DNA of 64,000 nucleotides from CAILDB01 sp049695975 (GCA_049695975.1 JBAVTE010000012.1:62001-126000); one strand, 5' to 3'. Counted from the first letter of the stretch, positions 41,919 through 50,414 are shown. Notes: generated from the sequence alone by a model not told the origin. Numbers and translations: made by a program.

Positions 41919-43478
41919 TTAAGAGAAATAGTTTTTTGGACGATATTGGAGGGCCTCGAGGATGTGAGTGTTTTTCACATCAGAACTTTTTTCTAGGTCG
42001 GCAATGGTGCGAGCGAGCTTGATGACTCTGTGATAGGCACGAGCGGAAAGACCTAGGCGGGTTGCAGAATTTTTCAGGGTCTGGATCGCCTCATCTGTCA
42101 CATTTGCGAGCTTCAGTATTTCCTTGGCGGACATTTCACTATTTGTTTTTCTTTTGCTATTGCCGAATCTTTTTTCCTGAATTTTTCTTGCTTCTTTTAC
42201 TCGGTTTTTAATTTTTTCTGTTTCCTTTGACAAAGTTTTCTCACCGAGCTTTTCATAATCCACCTGTGCGACTTCTACCCACATATCTATGCGGTCAATT
42301 ATTGGGCCAGATATTTTTTTTTGATATCTTGTGATGTCTGTCGGTCTACAAATGCATTCTTTTGTCTTCGAACCGAAGTTACCGCAAGAGCATGGGTTCA
42401 TAGATGCTATCAGAATAAAATTAGCAGGAAAATTTTCTGTGCCTTTCGCTCTTGATATACTTATTTCTCTTTCCTCAAGCGGTTCTCGGAGTGATTCCAA
42501 AACTTTTCTATCAAACTCAGGAAATTCATCTAAAAATAATACTCCGCCATGTGCTAGTGTGACTTCTCCGGGTTTGGGAGTGGAGCCACCGCCGACGATG
42601 GATACATATGAAGCCGTGTGATGAGGATTTCTGATCGGCGGGCTTGATATGAGGTCGTCTTTCAGTGATCCAGCGACAGAATGAATGGAAGTTATTTCTA
42701 AAATTTCATCAAAAGAGAGTGGTGGAAGAATATGTCGGAATGCTTTTGCGAGCATTGTTTTTCCCGTGCCTGGAGGGCCAAACATAGCGATGTTGTGTCT
42801 GCCTGCGGCGGCGATCTCCAGTCCCCTTTTTGCCGTTTCCTGACCTTTTATGTCTGCAAAATCTATAAGTGTCTCATCTTCAACGATTTTAATTTCTGTT
42901 TTTGTCTGGGCGATAATTTTTTTTGGTAAAATTTTCACCTCTTCCCCTTCTTTTGTCTCTTTTGTATTTATATGTGCAATTATTTCTGAAAGTTTATTTG
43001 CACCAAAAATTTTGATGCCATCTATGAGTGCTCCCTCCACGGCATTTTCTTTTGGTAGAAAAATTTCTTTGAAACCTTTTCTTTTTGCTTCAGCAACTAT
43101 TGGCAAAACCCCGCTTATCCTTCGAAGCATACCATCGAGAGAAAGTTCTCCGATGAAAAGTATTTTTTCCGGATTAAAACTGATTTCATCACTTGCGAGA
43201 AGGTATGCAATAGCCATAGCTGTATCAAATCGTGGCCCTTCTTTCTTGATATCCGCAGGAGCGAGAGAAATAACTATTTTTTGATTTTTATTTTTTGGTG
43301 ATTTGAAACCACTATTTTTTACTGAAGCGGAAATTCTGTCTTTGGATTCATCTATTGCCTTGTCGGGAAGTCCCACAATAGAAAAAGAATGCAAACCCTT
43401 GGAAAGATCCACTTCCACATCAATTATTTTGGCACCCAAACCTACGGTTTGGGCGCTGTAAACTTTTGCAAAGCTCAT
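41919..43478 (-). CDS. comM: ComM/YifB family Mg-chelatase-like AAA+ ATPase
   Basis: ComM is a hexameric helicase that promotes branch migration during natural transformation. An N-terminal Lon-protease-like fold (FSIVGLPDKAIDESKDRI, about residues 33-50) precedes an AAA+ core with Walker A GPPGTGKTML (about 221-230), Walker B LFLDEFPEF, the cysteine-rich loop NPCSCG...ECICRPT and the C-terminal SARAYHRVIKLARTIADLE. Length 519 is standard. With PilB in the window it supports, but does not prove, DNA uptake ability. Confidence 0.94.
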   Translation of the reverse strand: MSFAKVYSAQTVGLGAKIIDVEVDLSKGLHSFSIVGLPDKAIDESKDRISASVKNSGFKSPKNKNQKIVISLAPADIKKEGPRFDTAMAIAYLLASDEISFNPEKILFIGELSLDGMLRRISGVLPIVAEAKRKGFKEIFLPKENAVEGALIDGIKIFGANKLSEIIAHINTKETKEGEEVKILPKKIIAQTKTEIKIVEDETLIDFADIKGQETAKRGLEIAAAGRHNIAMFGPPGTGKTMLAKAFRHILPPLSFDEILEITSIHSVAGSLKDDLISSPPIRNPHHTASYVSIVGGGSTPKPGEVTLAHGGVLFLDEFPEFDRKVLESLREPLEEREISISRAKGTENFPANFILIASMNPCSCGNFGSKTKECICRPTDITRYQKKISGPIIDRIDMWVEVAQVDYEKLGEKTLSKETEKIKNRVKEARKIQEKRFGNSKRKTNSEMSAKEILKLANVTDEAIQTLKNSATRLGLSARAYHRVIKLARTIADLEKSSDVKNTHILEALQYRPKNYFS

Positions 43479-43551
43479 TTATTATCCTAATTTATGCGGC
43501 TTTTTTGTTTTTAAACTTCCCCAATTTTCACAGTAATGACATCAAGAAGCG

Positions 43552-43908
43552 TTATTTTGCATGTTTTATACAAGTACTTGCGGAAGGATTTACTTCCAAT
43601 CTTTTTTCTGGAATCTCTTCGCCACAGACACTGCATTTTCCATAAGTTCCATCCTCAATAGATTTGAGGGCATTTTTTATTTCATTAAAACTGATTTCTA
43701 GCTCTTTTGCAATCCCGGAGTTATTTTCAAATCCTTCTATTACATCTGCGGCATCATTTGGATCTGGATTGTCTATTTCGGTATCGTCAGGAATGGCTTC
43801 CCAGTCGTTAGGGTTTGAAGGATTTTTTCTGGCGACGGTATTGAGCTCTGCTTCAACTAGTTTCAACTCTTCTTCCAATTTATTTTTAAAATGTATTGTG
43901 TTTATCAT
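43552..43908 (-). CDS. DksA/TraR-like zinc-finger protein
   Basis: This 118-residue protein has an N-terminal coiled coil (about 1-85, with acidic DDTEIDNPDPNDAAD, reminiscent of the DksA tip) and a C-terminal zinc-finger segment CSVCGEEIPEKRLEVNPSAS then TCIKHAK. DksA family members bind the RNA polymerase secondary channel or act as related regulators. The last zinc ligand seems to be His in place of Cys (C3H). It stands alone upstream of comM. Confidence 0.82.
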   Translation of the reverse strand: MINTIHFKNKLEEELKLVEAELNTVARKNPSNPNDWEAIPDDTEIDNPDPNDAADVIEGFENNSGIAKELEISFNEIKNALKSIEDGTYGKCSVCGEEIPEKRLEVNPSASTCIKHAK

Positions 43909-43945
43909 AATAGAATTATATCAGAGGAGAAAAACTATACAAGGA

Positions 43946-45454
43946 CTATTTTACCCAATGTCTTTTCCTTATCTCCACGATCTCTTTTCCTTCCTCTACT
44001 TCTTTTTTTGCCTTACCTTCTTTACCGATTTTTTCCAAATCTTTCAGCGGAAGTTTTATGAAGTCTTTTGCTCTGTCTTCAAGGTATTCCTCGGTGTTTA
44101 ATTTTGGATTATCCAGCACTTCTTCTAAGAGAGCGTGCAAGACAAAGCCGATTTTTGGCCCAGGCTTTTCCTCAGTCACTTCCATTATTTTTTTGCCATC
44201 GATTTTCAGCATTCCCACAGATATCGGATCTCTCATTGCTTCTTCTATCATTGCCATATATTTTCGTAGACGGTAGGGATCTTCTTTTGGTCTGCCCATC
44301 CCTATTCTGTCGCAAGTACGAAGTTCTATGAGGTCCCAGATATTTTCTTTGCCTACATGTGAGATGATTCTTCGCACAGCCGATAATGTAATTTGTTCTG
44401 TATCCGAGAAAAACATATGATATCGCACGAGCTTTGTAGTTTTTTCTATAATTTTTTTTGAAAATCTTAAGTTTTCGAGAATTTTTTCTGTCATTCTTCC
44501 ACTTACCACATCGTGTCCGTAAAAAGTCCATTTTTCACCATCTAATCCAGATCTTCTAGATTTTGGTTTACCAATGTCATGTAAAAGCGCTGCGAGCCGT
44601 ATCTCTAAGGCGAGATTTTTATCTGCTGAATGTTGCAAACTTCTGAGAGAATGTTCCCAAACATCATAAATATGAGAGCCCTTTTGCTCAATGCTTACTG
44701 TTTTTTCAAGTTCAGGAATAATATATTTTAAAATATCAAGTTCATAACATTTCAAAATTCCTTTCATTGGAGTTTGCGACATTATTATTTTTACAAATTC
44801 ATCGCGGATTCTTTCTTTTGAAATATTTTTCAAAAATTCATGATTTTTTCTTACAGATTCCTCTGTTTTTTTTTCCATCTTGAAACCAATGTAGTTTGCG
44901 ATTCGAACAGCACGAAGAATTCGAAGTCCGTCTTCTCCAAATCTTTCATCTGGTTCCCCTACCGTTTTTACTATTTTATCAGCGAGGTCTTCTTGTCCTT
45001 TATATAAATCAGTGAGATGTCCTTGATAGGTTTCTGTTTTTTTATCAAATTTTTCTAGAGTTAGTGCGATAGCATTTATGGTAAAATCTCTTCTTTTTAA
45101 ATCATCTTCTAGTTTTTGACTGAAAATTACGCTATCTGGTCTGCGATTATCAGAATATTCTGATTCCAGACGATATGGAGTCACTTCAATTACCCTCACC
45201 TTTTCATTTTTTGTCTCTTCATTTACTACGCCTACCGTGCCATAGGTATTTTCATAAAATGTTTTTGGAAATGTTGCAATGATTTGTTCGGGAGTTGCGT
45301 TTGTTGTAATATCCCAGTCATTTGCCTCTATGTTGAGCAAAATATCTCTCACGCATCCACCGACCAAATAAGCTTGAAAGCCAGCTTTTTTAAGTTTTTC
45401 TGATACTTCCCAGACTTCTGTTGGTATGTTTTTAAATTCTTGTAATTTATTCAC
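43946..45454 (-). CDS. cca: CCA-adding tRNA nucleotidyltransferase with HD domain
   Basis: This enzyme adds or repairs the CCA tail of tRNAs. The nucleotidyltransferase core shows YLVGGCVRD (about residues 29-37) and the metal-binding DWDITTNA (D46/D48). RRDFTINAIAL is followed by the RNA-binding segment EDGLRILRAVRIANYIGF, and an HD phosphohydrolase domain has LAALLHDIGKP (about 288). The C-terminus is charged. Length 502 is typical of HD-containing members. None of the tRNA genes in this window encodes CCA, consistent with a requirement for this enzyme. Confidence 0.94.
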   Translation of the reverse strand: MNKLQEFKNIPTEVWEVSEKLKKAGFQAYLVGGCVRDILLNIEANDWDITTNATPEQIIATFPKTFYENTYGTVGVVNEETKNEKVRVIEVTPYRLESEYSDNRRPDSVIFSQKLEDDLKRRDFTINAIALTLEKFDKKTETYQGHLTDLYKGQEDLADKIVKTVGEPDERFGEDGLRILRAVRIANYIGFKMEKKTEESVRKNHEFLKNISKERIRDEFVKIIMSQTPMKGILKCYELDILKYIIPELEKTVSIEQKGSHIYDVWEHSLRSLQHSADKNLALEIRLAALLHDIGKPKSRRSGLDGEKWTFYGHDVVSGRMTEKILENLRFSKKIIEKTTKLVRYHMFFSDTEQITLSAVRRIISHVGKENIWDLIELRTCDRIGMGRPKEDPYRLRKYMAMIEEAMRDPISVGMLKIDGKKIMEVTEEKPGPKIGFVLHALLEEVLDNPKLNTEEYLEDRAKDFIKLPLKDLEKIGKEGKAKKEVEEGKEIVEIRKRHWVK

Positions 45455-45513
45455 TTTACTATTTTATTATATTTTTTGATTTTTAGCGAATTTAGCGTAT
45501 GATTGCTTGTATT

Positions 45514-45585
45514 GCCCTCGTGGTGAAATGGATATCACAACGGTCTTCGGAACCGTTGTTGCGGGTTCGATTCCTGCCGAGGGCA
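45514..45585 (+). tRNA. tRNA-Arg (anticodon TCG)
   Basis: The acceptor GCCCTCG pairs with CGAGGGC (45578-45584) and the discriminator is A. The anticodon loop is CTTCGGA in the stem ACGGT/ACCGT, and the T arm is GCGGG-TTCGATT-CCTGC. CCA is not encoded. Confidence 0.93.
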
Positions 45586-45875
45586 CATGCATATGAGGTC
45601 TCGGAATTTAAAAAGTATTTGTCCAAATTATTAACCGAAAGTCGCATCACTCACTATTATACTTATCCGAAGACACCAAAAATGAATAACCTTTGTGGAA
45701 TTTTTAATTGTACTATTCAGTAAGAGTTTGTGTACTGACTTTTCTTGTTCAATACCGGACGCCCACACTCGTCACTTGGATTAATTTCTTCTTTGGGGTA
45801 TATTTGTAATCAATTATCAGTCGAGTGCAAAATAGATGGGTTATTCACATTATTTTGTTTTTTTTATTTTTCGTG
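45586..45875. other. spacer between two tRNA genes, no gene recognised
   Basis: An A/T-rich spacer. Short frames that cross the tRNA-Arg gene are not credible. A TATAAT (45876-45881) at the end of the spacer is a good -10 for the tRNA-Gly that follows. I see no other feature. Confidence 0.5.
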
Positions 45876-45894
45876 TATAATGTCTGATGTAAAC

Positions 45895-45965
45895 GCGGGC
45901 GTAGTTTAACGGTAGAACTAGTCCTTGCCAAGGATTGGGTTCGGGTTCGATTCCCGGCGCCCGCA
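45895..45965 (+). tRNA. tRNA-Gly (anticodon GCC)
   Basis: The acceptor GCGGGCG pairs with CGCCCGC (45958-45964), discriminator A. The anticodon loop is TTGCCAA in the stem AGTCC/GGATT, with TTCGATT in the T arm. TATAAT lies 13 nt upstream. CCA is not encoded. Confidence 0.94.
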
Positions 45966-46004
45966 CAATTAGAAAACCTCCCTTTTGGGAGGTTTTCTAA
46001 TTGT
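45963..46004. terminator. 19-bp perfect hairpin after tRNA-Gly
   Basis: CACAATTAGAAAACCTCCC, TTTT and the exact complement begin within the tRNA discriminator region. It is a strong terminator or processing hairpin directly at the tRNA 3' end. Confidence 0.7.
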
Positions 46005-46655
46005 GCAAAAGAAAATGCAAATTTATTTGCATTCGTCCGGGAATCAAACGGCTGAGTAATGTTTTTTAAAAAGAAAATATACGAATGAGTTGGTATCCAG
46101 ACAAAGTTTGTCAGTGAAACTTTAGTCGAGAGAGTTTTTACCACGCTCGCAGTCAACCTAATACTGAATTTTCCTAAAAGCCACCAAAAATTAAAAGGAC
46201 AAATAATAAACATAAGTAAAGGAACTTGCCAATCCCCTGTTTTGGGAAACGCTTATTATATAGAGCTGCTTTTGTGAAACATGTGGATAACTGTGTGAAT
46301 ATGTTGATTAAAGACAGATTGTGGTTTGTCTAAGAATGTGACGAAATTTTCTGAGTCTTTTACAAAATATGCCTATAAATATGAGGTATTTCATTAAAGA
46401 CCCGTCCTAGTAATGTCCTTATTTTGTAGTATTACTTTGTCAATAGGTCGATTATATAAATGAAGTGTTTCTAAGTAACATTTTATACAAATGTTACACA
46501 TGAAATGAAATTCGTAATTTTTAGCTAAAAAATATACACAATTCTTTCATTTTAAATATTTTTTGAATTTTTCATTAATATACTCAAATATTGCGAACAT
46601 TTGATGTGTTCTTGTGTATTTATGATATTTATATATAATATATTCATTAATTGGG
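46005..46655. other. 650-nt gene-free stretch between tRNA-Gly and yraN
   Basis: It contains an imperfect inverted copy of the tRNA-Gly T arm (46032-46049, CGTCCGGGAATCAAACGG), a DnaA-box-like TGTGGATAA (46282-46290) and a perfect 9-bp inverted repeat GTAACATTT/AAATGTTAC with a 5-nt spacer (46475-46497). It ends in very A/T-rich DNA with -10-like boxes before yraN. I see no credible protein gene; a minus-strand frame across it reads tRNA complement. Confidence 0.5.
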
Positions 46656-47069
46656 ATGGCAAAACATAATGAGTTAGGACAAATAGGTGAGGAAATAGCC
46701 TGTAAGTTTCTCGTGAAACAGGGGTTTAGTGTTATTTGTCGGAATTATCTTAAAAAATACGGAGAAATTGACATAATCGCTGAAAAACAAGGGAAAATCC
46801 ATTTTGTTGAGGTAAAAAGCGTTTCGTGTGAAACTGTTGGCAATGTTTCATCTTCAGAAGTGTCAGATAAGTATGAAAAGGGTGGTTTTAGGCCAGAAGA
46901 CAATCTACACCCACAGAAAATTAAACGATTAAGCCGAGTTATTCAGGCATATTTGCTTGAAATGGATGTTTCAGATGAAACAGAATGGCAGGTGGATGTC
47001 CTATGTGTGTATGTTTCTATGATTAAAAGGGTGGGGAGGGTAAAGATGTTGGAGGATATAATACTGTAG
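46656..47069 (+). CDS. yraN: YraN/UPF0102 family endonuclease-like protein
   Basis: This 137-residue protein opens with the family pattern NELGQIGEEIACKFLVKQGF, then RNYLKKYGEIDIIAEKQGKIHFVEVKS (about residues 30-55). These carry the restriction-endonuclease-fold residues E-D-E-K (GEIDII...FVEVK). The role is unclear; it may process DNA or RNA. An insert of about 20 residues (SCETVGNVSSSEVSDKYEKG) replaces the usual short R...G turn. It lies alone upstream of the RNA gene pair. Confidence 0.9.
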   Translation: MAKHNELGQIGEEIACKFLVKQGFSVICRNYLKKYGEIDIIAEKQGKIHFVEVKSVSCETVGNVSSSEVSDKYEKGGFRPEDNLHPQKIKRLSRVIQAYLLEMDVSDETEWQVDVLCVYVSMIKRVGRVKMLEDIIL

Positions 47070-47112
47070 GATCTCCGGAGGCGAAGCCTTCGTAAGAAAA
47101 TTAATTTTCCAA

Positions 47113-47364
47113 CAAAAAACCGCCTGAAACAAATTGGTTCAGGCGGCGAAAGCGAACGCTGAGCAAGACATCATTTCTGCATCTACGCCCCGAGAGACAT
47201 AAGTGTCCCCAAATATAGAGGCAAATGCATTGAGCACAAAATAAGATCTAACTAAGCAAACCTTTCTGAGGTTGTACACACCTCTTGGAAAGAACAATCG
47301 TGGTCATAATGGTGATAAGGAGATTTGATTTGAGTTACAAAATACAATCACCTAACGACCTCTA
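47113..47364 (-). ncRNA. candidate structured non-coding RNA, minus strand
   Basis: On the minus strand a -35 TTTACA (47395-47400), 18 nt and TATAAT (47371-47376) predict a start near 47364. A classic terminator CCGCCTGAA-loop-TTCAGGCGG (47120-47146) is followed by TTTTTTG. The transcript of about 250 nt has nested complementary segments: GGTC(G)TTAGGTGAT with ATCACC...GACC, CTTTCC-AA-GAGGT with ACCTC-A-GAAAGG, and GACA-CTTA-TGTC. It has no plausible open frame and no tmRNA, RNase P or SRP RNA signature that I recognise. Confidence 0.55.
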
Positions 47365-47462
47365 CCTGCTATTATACTATTTTAATAAAAGACATGTAAA
47401 GGACACACCTGTGGATAACTATTTATTATGAAACGTCCTTTAGAAATATATTATTAATTTGC

Positions 47463-47729
47463 TTGACTTCTAGATTAGAAAGACTATAATATAGTTAATC
47501 TTTAATTCATTTGAGTTAAAGGTTCAAAATCAGCTGAAAGCTGAAGTTTGTATCGAGAGTTTGACCGTTTGGTCTACTTCTCAGTCGTGGTGTGATCAAA
47601 TGCCTTCTGGCTACCCGACTCTAAACTTTCACTTTTGTTCTTTCTTTTTCTTCTTGTTCTTTCGTTTCCTCTGTTGTCTTCGGACAACATGAAACAAATT
47701 ACACAAGCACCCATGGTGCTTGTTTTTTT
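47463..47729 (+). ncRNA. candidate structured non-coding RNA, plus strand
   Basis: TTGACT (47463-47468), 16 nt and TATAAT (47485-47490) predict a start near 47497. The terminator is CAAGCACC-CAT-GGTGCTTG (47704-47722) followed by TTTTTTT. The transcript of about 230 nt has the hairpin CAGCT-GAA-AGCTG, a closing stem AAGTTT/AGAGT with ACTCT/AAACTT (47544-47560 and 47618-47628), hairpins GACC-GTTT-GGTC and GCC-TTCT-GGC, a pyrimidine-rich tract and GTTGTC-TTCG-GACAAC. There is no good open frame. The class is unknown. Confidence 0.55.
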
Positions 47730-47739
47730 ATTTAATATT

Positions 47740-48552
47740 TTACAAATTCAAATCCAACAAAACAGGACAGTGATCAGAGCCAAAAATATTATTTAGGATT
47801 TCTGCGCGGAAAACTTTTGGTGCGAGGTCAGGGGAGACGAAAAAGTAATCTAGACGCCAGCCGATATTGCGATCACGAGCAAAGGTTTTCATATCCCACC
47901 AGCTATACTGAACTTTTTGTGGATAAAGTGCACGAAAAGTATCTATCCAACCGTGTGAAATAAGTTTATCCATCCAATCCCTTTCAATTCGCAAAAATCC
48001 GGTGTGATCTTCATTTTCTTTTGGCCTTGCGATATCAATTTCATTGTGCGCTGTATTTACGTCTCCGCAAAAAATGACTGACTTTCCTTGTTTTTTTAGC
48101 TTTTCTATAAATTTCAGGAATTCAGCATAGTATTCAAGTTTGTAGGCAAGTCGGTCTTCTCCACCTCCACCATTTGGAAAATAAACATTAATTAAAACCC
48201 AGCCATTAAGGGCAGACCTTTTTTCAGATTCAAGGTCTGACCTTGGGGAATTGAAATATGCGACGAGTGTGCGCCCTTCTTCATCAAATTTTTTAATTCC
48301 TAGACCGTACTCCACTTTTTCAGGTTTCTCTTTTGAATAAATAGCTACTCCGCTGTAACCTTTTTTTAATTTTGAATGGTCAAAAAATGCGTGGTAGCCG
48401 GGAGGAGAGTGAAGCTCTTCTGAAAGTTGTTCGGGATGCGCTTTCGTCTCCTGTAAACAAATAATATTCGGATCAAATTCAAAAATCTGATTGAACTTAT
48501 CCTTTTTTCCGAGGGAGCGTAGACCGTTTACATTCCATGAAATGATTTTCAT
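47740..48552 (-). CDS. xthA: exodeoxyribonuclease III / AP endonuclease
   Basis: This base-excision-repair enzyme cuts at abasic sites and has 3'-5' exonuclease activity. Motifs: ISWNVNGLRS (residues 4-13), CLQETKAHP (catalytic Glu about 36), GDVNTAHNEID (DxN, about 165), DYFFVS and the C-terminal GSDHCPVLLDL (catalytic Asp-His). Length 270 is typical. It contains a REP-like palindrome in frame (48231-48245) encoding about SPRSDLESE on an exposed stretch. Confidence 0.95.
   Translation of the reverse strand: MKIISWNVNGLRSLGKKDKFNQIFEFDPNIICLQETKAHPEQLSEELHSPPGYHAFFDHSKLKKGYSGVAIYSKEKPEKVEYGLGIKKFDEEGRTLVAYFNSPRSDLESEKRSALNGWVLINVYFPNGGGGEDRLAYKLEYYAEFLKFIEKLKKQGKSVIFCGDVNTAHNEIDIARPKENEDHTGFLRIERDWMDKLISHGWIDTFRALYPQKVQYSWWDMKTFARDRNIGWRLDYFFVSPDLAPKVFRAEILNNIFGSDHCPVLLDLNL
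48231..48245. repeat. REP-like palindrome inside xthA
   Basis: CAAGGTCTGACCTTG is a near-perfect palindrome and continues TGGGGAA, the same right flank as the REP in rsmA (CCTTGGGG). It is a related but not identical member of the palindrome type near the RAYT gene. Confidence 0.5.
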
Positions 48553-48635
48553 GGATAAATAATAACATAAAATAATAATAAGAAGATACGCAAGATCACA
48601 TAAGAAAAGACCATTATGGTAAACGATTCTTTATA

Positions 48636-48968
48636 TTAGGATTTAATTATTGTAAAGAGATTTCCGATAATTGGTAAAGGTTTCATTTCATTTTTGGAGG
48701 CATTCATAATACCAAGTATCATAAACACAAACATGATCAATCCCCAGATATTACTAAGAAAATATATATGTAATATATTGGTTAGTATGATAGAACCAGC
48801 CAGCCCGATAATGAAAAGAATTGCTCCTTGATTTGTATGATAATTTAAAAATTGCGATCTATTTTTTACTGCGAGAAGCGGAATAAAGAAAATAATGTAG
48901 GCGATTATTGCCATTGTTTTGTCATTATTTGCGGGGGCTTGTTGATTTGTGTTATTTGATTCGTTCAT
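48636..48968 (-). CDS. DUF4870/Tic20-like small membrane protein
   Basis: This 110-residue protein has a polar Asn/Gln-rich N-terminus, then KTMAIIAYIIFFIPLLAVKN, SQFLNYHTNQGAILFIIGLA and a third hydrophobic stretch SNIWGLIMFVFMILGIMNAS. The F..YH..QG motif between helices and the ending KPLPIIGNL are typical of DUF4870-like small membrane proteins. The function of the family is unknown. It stands alone. Confidence 0.8.
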   Translation of the reverse strand: MNESNNTNQQAPANNDKTMAIIAYIIFFIPLLAVKNRSQFLNYHTNQGAILFIIGLAGSIILTNILHIYFLSNIWGLIMFVFMILGIMNASKNEMKPLPIIGNLFTIIKS

Positions 48969-49058
48969 AAAATTTTTGTAAATTAATTAATAAAATAATT
49001 ACTTCCTATTCTATTTATACAATTATACAACAAATTAGTTTTTATAACAATTTGAACA

Positions 49059-50051
49059 CTATGGATTATTATGAAATTTTTTATGCACATCACGTAGGTG
49101 TTTGTCGGTGACGTGAGTGTAAATTTGCGTGGTGGCAATGTTGGCGTGACCGAGCATGACTTGTACGGAGCGAATGTCTGCACCATTACTGAGGAGGTCG
49201 GTAGCAAAGCAGTGTCGGATCACGTGAGGCGTAACTTTTTTTGAAATTCCGGCAATGGTTGCATATCTTTTTACAATTCTTGCAATCGTTCTTTTATCAA
49301 GAAATCCATGGGGATTATTTTCATTATTTTTTTGAAATTTAGTTGAATTTTTTGTGCTCGGTGTTTGTTTTTTTGTAGGATTGACAGAAATTTGGGTAAA
49401 TAGGGCATCAGACATATCATTCCTGAGGACTAAATAATCTTTTATCGATTTTTTCGCTTCATCGGAAAGAAAAACCACCCGCACTTTTCCTCCTTTCCCT
49501 CGAATGGAAAATTCATCCATTTTTAAGTCCAAATCGTTTGTAAGTGAACAAAGTTCGGAGACACGAAGACCTGTGGAAAACAAAAGCTCCAAAATAGCCT
49601 TATCACGAGCTCGCCGTTCTGGATTTTCTTCTTGATTTGGTGCATTTAATAGTCTCTTCAATTCATCAGGAGATATAGTATCAATTGACCGTTCATTTAC
49701 TTTTGCAAGCTCGATATTATCGGCTGATAGGGAAGCGATTCCGCGACGAGTTAAAAATTTTAGAAAAATTCTGAGAGCAATTAAATAAAAATTCTGAGTT
49801 TTCTTACTCATTGTTCCGCCGGGAGTAGCGGACTCGCCCAAGAGATGATAACTTTTTGCCCCTGGCCGACGGTTTAGCCAAATGCGAAATTCCCGCACTT
49901 TTTCATTGGTAATATCTTTTGGGTCAGTAATTTTTGTTTGTTCAAAGAAAAGAGTAAGATAGCGGTCATAGTTTTCTATCGTTTTGAGCGAGCGTCCTTT
50001 TTCTATTTCAATATATTCTAGGAATTGTGTTTTGAGTTCTCTGGTGTTCAT
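49059..50051 (-). CDS. tyrosine recombinase, Xer-like
   Basis: This 330-residue site-specific recombinase has an N-terminal core-binding SAM-like domain (about 1-100, LEYIEIEKGRSLKTIENYDR) and a catalytic domain with Arg in STGLRVSEL, HxxR in TPHVIRHCFAT, GHANI (His/Trp box) and the nucleophile Tyr in TTQIYTHV. An insert of about 30 residues (ISVNPTKKQTPSTKNS...) lies before the HxxR box. In CPR this is usually the single Xer protein for chromosome dimer resolution; an integrase is the alternative. No att-like context lies next to it. Confidence 0.9.
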   Translation of the reverse strand: MNTRELKTQFLEYIEIEKGRSLKTIENYDRYLTLFFEQTKITDPKDITNEKVREFRIWLNRRPGAKSYHLLGESATPGGTMSKKTQNFYLIALRIFLKFLTRRGIASLSADNIELAKVNERSIDTISPDELKRLLNAPNQEENPERRARDKAILELLFSTGLRVSELCSLTNDLDLKMDEFSIRGKGGKVRVVFLSDEAKKSIKDYLVLRNDMSDALFTQISVNPTKKQTPSTKNSTKFQKNNENNPHGFLDKRTIARIVKRYATIAGISKKVTPHVIRHCFATDLLSNGADIRSVQVMLGHANIATTQIYTHVTDKHLRDVHKKFHNNP

Positions 50052-50102
50052 CTATGTATTATATCAAAAAAATATAATATTGTGCGACACCAAAATTAGG
50101 GG

Positions 50103-50131
50103 TTGCGTATTGTCATAAAATATGCTAGACT
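50103..50131 (+). promoter_or_regulatory. rpsO promoter, leaderless
   Basis: TTGCGT (50103-50108), a 17-nt spacer and TAGACT (50126-50131) lie 6 nt before the rpsO ATG at 50138. Confidence 0.5.
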
Positions 50132-50137
50132 TTTCTT

Positions 50138-50401
50138 ATGCTTACAAAAATAAAGAAACATAAGATTATTAGTGAAGTGGCTATCCATGATACAGACACT
50201 GGTTCTCCAGAGGTTCAAATAGCCATGCTTACGAAGAAAATCGAGGAATTGACCAAGCATTTGAAGAAAAATGCCAAGGACAATCACTCCAGAAAGGGAC
50301 TTCTTGGAATGGTAGCGGGAAGACACAAACATTTGAAATATTTGGAAAAGAAAAATCCAAAAAGATTCAATGCAATTCAGAAGAAAGTTGGACTTAAATA
50401 G
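50138..50401 (+). CDS. rpsO: 30S ribosomal protein S15
   Basis: S15 binds 16S rRNA helices 20-22. The 87 residues show the family pattern DTGSPEVQIAMLTKKIEELT and KDNHSRKGLLGMVAGRHKHL, then YLEKKNPKRF. It stands upstream of the NYN gene and pnp, recalling the rpsO-pnp order of many bacteria with one gene inserted. A terminator follows, so coupling to pnp is loose. Confidence 0.97.
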   Translation: MLTKIKKHKIISEVAIHDTDTGSPEVQIAMLTKKIEELTKHLKKNAKDNHSRKGLLGMVAGRHKHLKYLEKKNPKRFNAIQKKVGLK

Positions 50402-50414
50402 ACAATCAGCAAAC

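Noticed and set aside
45499..45723. Plus-strand 74-codon frame
   Set aside because: Runs through the tRNA-Arg gene; no protein-like pattern.
45845..46213. Minus-strand 122-codon frame containing GAGNRTRTQSLARTSS
   Set aside because: It reads the complement of tRNA-Gly(GCC) and its flanks; such peptides are a known artefact of translating tRNA genes backwards.
47113..47729. tmRNA, RNase P RNA or SRP RNA in the RNA-gene pair
   Set aside because: None of the hallmark sequences (tRNA-like ends with GTTCGA and CCA, GAGGAAAGTCC, GGAAG tetraloop region) is visible.
49059..50051. Xer-like recombinase as evidence of a local prophage or ICE
   Set aside because: No phage genes, att repeats or relaxase next to it; a housekeeping Xer is simpler.
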